Shown: piece by piece, positions 31,701 to 40,900 of the stretch
How positions within the stretch are numbered: position 1 is the stretch's first letter
How the letters are laid out: each line of letters begins with the position of its first letter
Assembly: GCA_045636205.1 (NCBI GenBank)
Contig: JAZTXE010000070.1
Span: forward strand, 1 to 45,458
Reading direction: 5' to 3'
From: JAZRUF01 sp045636205
GTDB lineage: Bacteria; Bacillota; Clostridia; Oscillospirales; JAAYXM01
DNA: 45,458 bases
Made by a program: the position numbers and the translations under genes
Notes under the pieces: generated by a model
What the model was told of the DNA's origin: nothing
Database searches by the model: none
Seen by the model: the letters and a program-made list of their open reading frames with translations, nothing else

Positions 31701-31915
31701 CTTTTCGGGTCGTTTTTATGCCCTACTATCCAGGAACGCGGCAACCCCTCTCCGGGAACCATTTCCCAAAGCTTGTCCTCAAGTCCTACGTACCTCTCCG
31801 CGGTTTTGACAACGCTTTCCATTTCTTCACGTGCCCACGCATATTTTTTTATATTTTCCCTCGCATTTTTTACCTTTTCTTCCGTGTAATAAGTGCGTCC
31901 GGACTTTCTTTTCAC
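28706..31915 (-). CDS. Heparinase II/III-like polysaccharide lyase, no signal peptide (cytosolic paralogue)
   Basis: A 1069-residue protein of the heparinase II/III-like superfamily, whose members cleave uronic-acid polysaccharides by beta-elimination. Visible from the N-terminus are a four-cysteine, zinc-ribbon-like insert (C75, C80, C106, C109), an alpha-toroid region with GNFGMHQ (H336), a beta-sandwich beginning with RDFWLYYGTT and SHGHAGMLNLG (H579, H581), NQWTRITLSHNTV, YRRTVVMI and HIYSFHSQSD, then a C-terminal beta-rich tail. Translation starts at GTG with AAAGGAG 8 nt upstream; an in-frame TAG at 31937-31939 rules out any longer N-terminus, so no export signal is encoded. It aligns along its whole length with the catalytic module of the upstream giant protein. 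The substrate is unknown. Confidence 0.85.
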   Translation of the reverse strand: MKRKSGRTYYTEEKVKNARENIKKYAWAREEMESVVKTAERYVGLEDKLWEMVPGEGLPRSWIVGHKNDPKSYTCPHPDCGVDLRAEYSTYPWITDPINEPWKITCPACGRKFPSNDFEAYYKSGLDERGVFNPDLADRTLLINELYPELGEGWGVDDGFGYYTGTTYPDGVRECKTFIAHYIALGLWVKWTSDNGEIAKALESLSMAYLFTGDIKYGRAGAILLSRVADLYPDFKLIQFGTNWWNSHGGYAEGKITGRIEDCKTANFLIRAYDALYPAMEDEHVIDFLSEKAKKYKLKSKMADAGSIRKNCEDGILREVFKACKSADIYGNFGMHQSTLALAAVVLDSEPETPQWIEWLMQAGDYTPAVIDPKTKLATVLGSVSGGNVLNRIVDDYLRDGEFTEASPQYDRASLAHFSDFLEALDGYEGMDLLSHPMVQKMYTSFAPLTLVSKATAQIGDSGRCVWNKICIDEKGMQRAFKKCGDIKMAQYLYMWYKAEGKDIGKIHSDIFTKDPEKIKQDILESVAEHGALSFESEMMNGFGFSILRDGAAPKKENEIDTQRDFWLYYGTTTGISSHGHAGMLNLGIEAYGLNMAPELGYPEETGASAHRNQWTRITLSHNTVTVDEKEQPRNATGSTGAPLHFDDAGKIKLMDIDAPGAYAGTCDTYRRTVVMIAVNDEVSYGVDFFRVRGGDDHIYSFHSQSDTVYEACGLNLSEQKNNDGEWIGSYAGADVPWGADLNDPNDSNAPFARRGYTWLEKIRKYTAPSGKFNVDYKITDFRNTLPYDIDLHLNVTVLNDDLDEVTLAQGTPPRVFNNPEKLEYLLARRSGKNLDTLFNVVYEPYKDEKYIQNVAASAQVNTAEVPRIEPIRGRERETDIARVVRVELKGGRVDYIVYATNNTVEYAIYQDGKATSPMFTFRGFLGVYTLESGKRALAYVNDGDVIDDVVTRSAYMGEVVDFTRKLSMENYITVRFDKAVTLDTASLAGRHIYIGNDGFENGVYLIKGTNVCGENVRLDIGDVPLVRRYKVREDMDAGFVYNIAEGQKFRIPLSFIQKNNRTAIAEPI

Positions 31916-31944
31916 CTTATCATCTCCTTTTGAGGCCTAAAGTA

Positions 31945-31978
31945 AATACCCCGCAGCTATGCCGCGGGGTATTCGTTT
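31945..31978 (-). terminator. Hairpin between giant lyase and its paralogue
   Basis: A perfect 10-bp stem (AATACCCCGC at 31945-31954, GCGGGGTATT at 31964-31973) with a 9-nt loop. On the minus strand it is followed by TTTACTTT, a moderate terminator. Partial read-through into the downstream lyase gene is likely, since no other promoter is obvious in the 70-bp gap. Confidence 0.7.
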
Positions 31979-31985
31979 TTGCTTA

Positions 31986-34900
31986 TTATGCGAATATACG
32001 ATTTAGCATTACCGCGACCTCTGCGCGTGTTGCGCGACCGGTCGGGTTAATGCGTCCGTTTGAACCTGCGATTGCACCCGCTCCTACAAGCTGTGCTACC
32101 GCCTCGCGTGCATAATCGGAAATCTCAGCTGCGTCAACAAACTGCGCAAGTACGCTTTCGTCTGCTGCGGAGAGTTCTTTTCCGACCGCCTTGAGTGCGC
32201 GGTAGAGCATTACCATCATATCCTGACGTGTAATCTCGCCCTCAGGATTGAACTTGTTATTGCCGATACCGCCGACAATGCCGTTTGACTTGGCAAGGCG
32301 AAGCTCTTCTGCGTAGTACTTATTAGCGTCTACGTCTGCAAAGTGCTCTCCGTCACCCTCGGTCACGCCGAATGCACGTACAAGCATTATCGCAAAGTCT
32401 GCTCGGTTAATCTTCTTTGCGGGTGAGTACGTATTGGCACTCGTTCCGTTAATTACACCCTTTTCTACCAACGCGTAGATTGCATCCTTCGCCCAGTCGT
32501 GGTTTTCAAGGTCAACGAATTTTTCGACTGTTGCACTGCCGCCTCCTGTATTGTCTTCGGTTTCGGTATCAGTGCTATCCTCGGGTTTGGTTGTATCTTC
32601 AGGCTCGGTGGTATCCGATGAACCGCCGGAGGATGAGCCTCCTCCGCCACCGCCGCCACCTGACGGTGTGCTCGGATTATCATCTACTGCAGGAGGTGCA
32701 CTCGGTGAGTTTCCACCGGTTACGCTTCCCGTGGATTTGTAAACCTCAATTTCAAATCTCAATGTGCTTATGCTTCCGCCGTCTGTTACGTCGATTGCAA
32801 AGTTGTGAACGCCAACCTGATTTACATCAGGTGTCCAGTTAATCGTGGCGTTTGCCGCATCAAATGATGCACCGCGAGGCAGAACATTTGGCGAGTACGT
32901 AAGCTCCTCACCTATCGGGCTTGTAGCATTCACCTTAAGCGAATATTTCTTGCCCGCGGTCGCTTTCTGCTCACCTACAGCATCGAAAATCGGCGCCGTG
33001 TTATTTGCAAGGCTTAGCGGAATTCTGAATGCAGCACCTGTATCAATGTTATAAACATATCCCTTTGATGTATCGTTTGCGTCCTTATACTTGGTTACAA
33101 GTCTGTCCGCACCGATGTTAAGGATAATATTGCGACCATCTTTTTTGGCACCTTTGATATTATACACTGCGTTCTCGGGACCGTCGTTTTCAATGTAAAT
33201 ATCACGTCCGACCAATGCCTCAGGATTTACATCCTGACCTACGTCAAAGCGAACTGTAATATCATGCTCGAACAGCAGCTCACGGCTGAAGTCCACAACA
33301 CTTCCGGTATATGCCGCTGTAGTCTCGTATCCCGCAATCAAATCGCCGTCATTTACATATGAGAATGTATTTCTTCCGTCAGCTACTGTGTATACGCCGA
33401 CAAATCCGCGGAAGTCAAAGAGCGGTATTTTCTCTAAGCCACTTTCGCCCTCTTCTACCTCGTAGACCGTGTACTTAACCTGATTGTTGGTCGCGTAGAT
33501 TACATAGTCAACGCGTCCGTTCTTGAACGTTACTCGTACAACCTGAACCTTATCGTCCGCACCTTCGGTGCCCTCGTCTATCTCGACAAACGGCATACCT
33601 GCGGTCTCAACCTGGGTTGCCGCGGCAATATCGCTTAAGTATCTCTCACCGTTGTACGGCTCATACGCGGCAGTAAAGAGAGTATCAAGATTGCTTCCGC
33701 TTCTGCGCGCGAGCATGTACTCTAAGTTCTTCGGATTATTTTCCCTCTGCGGCGGTATGCTCGTCGCAAGAGTTACCTCGTCAAGGTCACGGTTGAGCAT
33801 AGTCACATTCATGTGTAAATCAAGCGTATACGGCAGTATCTTTCTGAAGTCCGTTACCTTGAAGTCAATGTTGAACTTATCATTTACCGTCGTATCCTTG
33901 CGCACCTGACCAAGCCATGTGTAGCCTCGCTTAGCAAGAACATCCGCAGAGTTCGGGTCGTTTTCATCTATACCCCACGGAATATCTGCGCCCGCATAGC
34001 TTCCTGCCCACTGTGTTTCAACCTCACCGCTATCTGTTACAACAGGCATCTTCTGCTCGGTAAAATCTACACCGCTGTACCCTGAAACCGTATCAGAGAG
34101 TGAGTGGAAGCTGTAAATATGGTCATTTCCGCCCTTTACGCGGAAGAAGTCCAGACCGTAGCTTACCTCATCGCTCGCCTCTATCATAACAACGGTTCTA
34201 CGGTAAATATCAGTTGACTTCGGATACGCATTCCACGCATCAATATCCATGAGCTTGACGCGTCCGACATCGTCAAAATGCAGCGGTGTTCCGGTCGAGA
34301 ATGTGTCATTTCTCGCCTGAGGTTCTTCGTTTACAACCACCGTATTGTGAGAAAGCGTGGTTCTGGTCCACTGTACACGATGAGGCGATGAACCTGTAGC
34401 TTCCGGATAACCAAGCTCCGGTGCCATATTAAGACCGTATGCCTCAATACCTAAGTTGAGCACACCCGCGTGACCGTGGGATGCAACGCCACGCGTAGTT
34501 CCATAGTATAACCAGAAATCGCGCTGATTGTTTATGCTGTTTGCAGCAATGGACGCATCGTACGTCTTTCCGTCACGCAAAATCGCAAAGCCTATACCGT
34601 TTGCCATCTCACTTTCGCGGCTAAACTCGCCATACTCCTCAATCACCTTGAGCATGTCGTCCTTGACCTTCTCAGGGTTCTTCGTCCAAATATCCGAATG
34701 AATGGTATTTATATCCGCGCCTTCTGATTTATAGCGTGCATATAAAAGTTGCGCAAGCTCCGGATCGCCGGTTATCTCAAACGCTTTTCGTGTGCCCGAA
34801 GCCTCTATGATAACACCCTTTGTCTGTACAACGCCGGTGTCTGCAAGCTCTGCAAGGCTCTGTCCTACAAGGACAAGCGGTGCAAATGACTTGAACCATG

Positions 34901-37900
34901 CAATAGTTGCCGGATGCTCGTAAAGGTCTGCACCCTCGTATTTATCATAGCCGTTTAATGCCTCAACAAGCAGGCAGTAGTAGGTCAGGTCGGTCTTGTT
35001 GTATCCGGGTGCTGCTTCTGAGTATGAACCGTCGCGCAGCATATAGTCAACAAGCTGATTTTCAACGTTTCCGCCATTGACGCTACCCGGAGTTATGACC
35101 TCGCCTGTGAAGTTTCCATTCTCGTCCTTTTCATTGCTCATAACCGGCTTTGTGTATACACCCGGCTGCATGATATAGTCAATCCACTCTCCGGTCTCCG
35201 GCATACGGTCAAGCACTATAGCAGCAATACCCAATGTCGCCTGATGCATTCCGAAGTTTCCGTAAATCTCGCCGGTTTTGCAGGACTCATATACCTCGCG
35301 GAGTATTCCGTCCTCACAGTTCTGACGAATACTGTAGGCATCCTTTTTCTTGTTATCAAGCTTATACTTCTCTGCCTTTTTGCTCAAAAAGTCAATTACC
35401 TGCGCATCCTCCATCGCTGGGAAGAATGCATCGTATGCGTAAACAAATTCACGCGCAGTAGCACAGTCCTGAATTCTGCCTTCGATTTTGCCCAGACAGA
35501 TATGGTTTCCGTTTGATGCTGTACCGCCGTGCGACAGCCACCACTGGTTAGATTGCTCAATCAGGTGGAAATCCGGGAACAAATCTGCTATGCGGTCTAC
35601 AAGTATCGCGCCCGCACGACCGTACTTAGCTTCACCTGTGTACAGATACGCGTCACGCAACGCAGTAAGTGCGGTTAATATACCGTTATCCACCCATAGT
35701 CCGCGGCCGATGTAGTAGCCGATAAAGGTCTTGCACTCCTCGACCGTTCCGTTATATTTTCCGGTCTTCCATCCTAAGCCATCATCAACGCCCCAGTCCT
35801 CGCCGAGTTCGGGGTAAAGCTCGTTTACCAGATAGCCTTTTTCACCCTTGGCGATAAGCTCGTCGTTTCTCGTATGCGCAAGGTCAATATCAAATACACC
35901 GTGCTCGTCAAGTCCCAGCTCATAGAATTTTGCAAAATCATTTGTCGGGAACTGTTTACGGCAGTTCGGGCATGTAATTTTCCAGGGCTTGTTTATAGGA
36001 TCCATTATCCACGGATAAGTAGAATATTCAGCTCTAAGGTCAACTCCGCAATCCGGATGCGGGCAGTGGTATCCCATCGGGTCGTTTATATATCCTATCA
36101 TCCATGAGCGTGCAAGTCCCTCGCCCGGAACCATTTCCCACAATCTGTCAAGCCCCATGGCGACATACTTGTCAGCATTTGCTACCGCGGTGTTCTTGCT
36201 CTTTCTTGCCCAGGTGTACTTGGTGATATTTTCACGCGCATTTTCAACCTTTTCATCCGTGTAATATGAACGCCAGGTCTTTCCGTTGGTAACGCCGATG
36301 TTTATCTCACCCGCATTGGTAATGGCTTCCTCACCCTCACCTACGGTAACAGTTACCTTGATTTTCGCATTGCCCTCTGCAAGAGTAGTTACAATGCCGT
36401 CCTGCGAAACACTTGCAATATTCGGAGTCAGGCTTTCATATACAAAGCTTGCACCCGACAAATCCTGAGCTTCACCCGTATTGGTTTTAGCAGTTACGAT
36501 GAGTGCAACCTCGACACCGGTGTTTACATACGTATTCTCAGCACTTACAGTTACCTCCGCAAAGCCTTTGGGCAGAACCTTTACCGGAAGTTCAAACTCC
36601 TCCTCTGCGCCACTGTAGCTCACTGTTGCAAAAAGGGTAGCTTCACCCTTTGCAACACCTGTAAGAACATTTTCTGCCACGGTAAATACATCAGTATTTC
36701 CTGATCTGTAATTTACCGTCAGTGCACTCTCGTCAACTTCATTTCCGTCACCTAAAAATGCCCTGATATGCGCAATAACCGTCGCGTCTTCATAGAGCTT
36801 TCCGTCAAGAACTATCTTCGTCTTGTCCGGCGCCCACGCCTTATCGTTTACCGCAACCGGCAGAACAATTTCTTTATTCCCACTCGCCGTAGTGACAGTT
36901 ATCTGAATGTTCGAGTCTCCTACCTCGTGCGCATACCACATTCCGTTTTCAACCGTTGCAACGTTCGGATTGGATGAAATGTACGCAATAGTATATGTTT
37001 CATCCGCACTTCCGTCAAGCTTCGGAAGAAGTTCATGTTCCGCACCGTCAGCCCAGATTCCTATGACCTTGATATTGGCAGAGCTTCCTGCGGGTATATC
37101 ATCACCGCTTGTGTTTGCAATTATCTTTGTAAGCTCAGGAGTCTGAGTAAGTGCAACAAAGTCAAAGCTTCCGATATGCATCTTATATCCACTGCCGCTC
37201 GTACCCACAGTGCGGAGTGTAACCGTGTGCTCACCCTCGCTCAGATTGAGTGCGCGCATAAGCTCACCGTCGCCCACAACTTCATCGCCGTAAAAATCAT
37301 ATTCGCCGACGTAGTAACCGTCAATATAAACTCCGGCAATTCCGCCATCTGCGTACTTGCCTCCACCAAGCGTCAGCTGATGCCAGCCTGAGTCCTCAAG
37401 ATTAACCTTGAAGTTTACGTCCTGACCGACACCCGATGTCTCCGCTACAATTCCGCTCTCCGCATTATATGAAAGCGCTCTCTCGCTTGAAACCTGCCAT
37501 CCGTCAACCGCAATCTGCGCGTCAGCCGGTGTCTTGGTCTCGTCACCCGTGTTGTTGTAATTTTTAAAATCAAACCTCTGACCTACGGTTACCGGAATAT
37601 TTAATGTCTCTGTATAGGTCACACCGTTTAACTTAACCGTCAGAGTAACGGTTGGATCTGCAGCCTTTTCAAGACCTGTAAGCTTGAGTGTTCTGAAGCC
37701 GTTTGCATCGGTTTCAATCTCTGCCTTTAACTTGCTTTCATCCGAGCTCACCGCGGTCACGCTCTCCGCAGCTATCAAATCTTCATATGAGCCGTCTTCC
37801 ATTGAAGGCAACATCTCAAAGCTCTTGCTTTCGCCAATCTGTGCCCAGCGCTGTGCCGCAGGAATAATGCTTGCAAGGTCCATATCCGGCAGAGCTTCCT

Positions 37901-40900
37901 CTGCACTCGCCTCAGCAAATGCCACACGGTTGAGCGTGAGCTTTGCCGGGAATATTCTGTAACCGTTGTCACCTCCCGGGCTCTCGCTTTCCATCGTAAT
38001 GGCATATTCGCCGGGTTCCGGGAAGTACACGGTACGCATCTTAACTGTATCAAAGTCCGCTACCGCACTTGTTCCTCCGACATAACAGCTCATTACGCCG
38101 ATAGAATTTTCCTTATTTCTCAAAGCCTCAAGCTGCCCAGTCGTAATTTCACCTGCTGCCGCAGCCGGCTTTGAAATATACGAACGGAATATTCCACCGG
38201 GATACTTTGCCCAGACCGAGAGGCTCGGCGTATACCAACCCTCACGGTCAACATTGATTCGGAAGGTCACCCACTGCTTTGCTCCGGTAGTCAGAATCTG
38301 AATTCCTATTCCCTGATTGTTAATTCTGTTACCTGCGCTCAGGTTGACAACGTCTGAGCATTCATTATTAGTTGACCAATTGGACGCCTGATAAACCGTG
38401 CGGTTTTCACCGCCTGATTTTCCTTCATAGAATATGTACTCAATCGCATATTCTACCTTGTCATTTACGGTTATCTCAATCTCATTTGTCTTGCTCTCGC
38501 CACCGCGAAGTGATGCAGTAGCACGGATTCTGGCAACGCCCGACTCAATACCTGTTACAAGTCCACTTGCTGCGTCAACACTCGCGTACTGAGAACCCTC
38601 TACTACCTCATATGACGCATCAAGATTTTCACCTGCAACCTTTGTTCCGTTGGTGGTCATACCTGAAAGCGCAAGCTGCACTTCTTCGCCTCGTGAGATA
38701 GATGTCTTCGGAGCCGAAATCTCAACGCTTGCTAGTTCGCCCGGGTCAATGGATACAATATCAAATGTTCCATTTACCGTAATATCATTGTAAATAACCT
38801 TCGCGGTAATCGTAGCTTTGCCCTCTCCGATTGCCGCAATCATACCGTTATTTGAGTTTATCGCGACAACATTCGGGTTGGATGTAGCATACGTGATCTG
38901 CGCATTTTCAAGGTCAACATCCGAACCGTCGAGCATTGTTGCGCTTATTGTCGGCGTAAACTTTTCTCCGACGATAAGCTCATCTTTCTCATAGCTGAAA
39001 TTCACCTCGTGTATCGCATTCGGGATATGTGTCATATCCAATGGGATGTCAACAGTGCGCTTAACACCGTTTAACGTGCAGGATACCGTGACCGTCGCGT
39101 TTCCGATACCCTTGGTTACAACACTTCCGACAGCCCCGCCCAAACCGTTTTTGTTTCCGGTAAGTCCCGACGCAAACGCAGATGCATCAATTATCTCATC
39201 CGCACTCTCTATAGCATAAACCGAAGGTAATTCCTCTGCTCTTACGCCTATCTTTGCACCGGTCGTAGCAATCGGCAGAAGAGAAATCTCGGTTGTCCCT
39301 AAATATTCCTGCGCGAGATCCCCGACGGTGTAATCAATTCTGTCAAATCCTACCTCGCGGATTTCAACATCGTCTATGTAACAATCGCCGTTTATTCCGG
39401 TCTTTACAGTAGAATCAGTGGTCGTAAAGTATAAGTATACATACAAATCCTCCGCCGTATGCTCAACCGGTGCAGCTATCCACAGAGTATGCTTCTGCCA
39501 CTCGGTGTCGGTTTTAGGAAGATTGTATGACCTACCCGCGGTTGATATTGAATTTGAGCTTGCAAATTCAGTACTTGCCGTGGAATACGGAAGATTTGTA
39601 AGGAATGTTATACCGCTTGCGTTTTCGAAATTCTCAGTCTTCGCCCAGAAGCTCATCTGATATAATCTGCCGGGTTTGATTTTAATGCCGTTATTTATCC
39701 AGTTATGTTGTGCCTCCTCACTCGCCTTGGTTCCGTCGAAGTGGATACCCAACACCTTGGTATCATTGCCGTTGCGGTCTTTAACCGTGTCTATATTATA
39801 TGTGCGCCATCCGCCCGTGCTTGATGCAGGGCGTTTGAATGTTTTCGTATAGTCTATATCCTCAAAATCGCCCGCCTCAAACAGGTTGTCGGAGGACTCG
39901 GCAATTTCTATATCCATGCTTGCGTAGACCGGATTTTCACCGTTTGCGTCAGTGACCGTCGCCTTTATCGTCGCCGGTCCCTTTTCCAGTGCAGAGACAA
40001 CGCCGGTCGCGCTGTCAACCGTTGCTGCAGTGCTCGGCTCTACCTCATAAGAGACGTTGAATTTTGATTTTGGAATATTGGCTCCAGCCGTGTCGAGCAC
40101 GATAAGGTTAGTATTTACCTTCGTCTTTACCGCCACGCGGCTTTCATATTCAGAAAGCTCAAGCGTTGCCGACTTCGGAACCTGCATTTTTTCCTTCAAT
40201 GAAACAGGTATTTCTGCGGTGCGCGTAATTCCGTTTAGGGTACAGCTTATTGTAACTTTAGTGTCGCCGTATCCCTTCGTAACTATTGTGCCTTTAGCCG
40301 CAGCCAGACCGTTTGCATTTCCCGAAAGTCCTGAAACCGTCTTCGATACGTCTATAACATTTGAGTTGGTGCTATCCGCCTCGTAAACCGTGATAAAATC
40401 GGCTTTTCTTATTCCGATTTTCTCACCGGTAGTCGCAATCGGCGTGACAGTAATCGCAGTGGTGCCGTCTGTTTCTTCATTTACCGCGCCCATCTGCACG
40501 TCCACGCTGTCAAAACCGACCTCGCGGATTTCAATATCGTCTATGTAAACCGTTCCGCCTATGCCTAACTCATTAAGCGGTGTCTTTCCATTTTCTTTTG
40601 CACGCGCGGTAATATACGGTGATACATATACTTTCCCGCTATTGTCCATATATGTCTGAACATCAGATGGCAGGGGTGCGCATATCCACAATGTTACCGG
40701 TGTCCAGTCATTGTCTCCCAAGACTATGCTCATATTTCGGTTAGCGCCGGTTATAACACCACCGTTGTCGTTGTATTTTCCGGTAAACGTATCCTGCTTA
40801 ACAGAATAATACATATCGACAGCCAGGTTTATACTATTTGCATTGGAAAAATCAGCTGTTTTCACGAGAAAACTCATCTGATAGAGCTTGCCCGGATACA

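Noticed and set aside
32625..32690. Tandem GGC/CCG-type triplets as a DNA repeat or assembly artefact
   Set aside because: The triplets encode the Gly/Ser linker of the giant protein in frame, between the Ig-like domain and the SLH repeats, which is common in SLH proteins.
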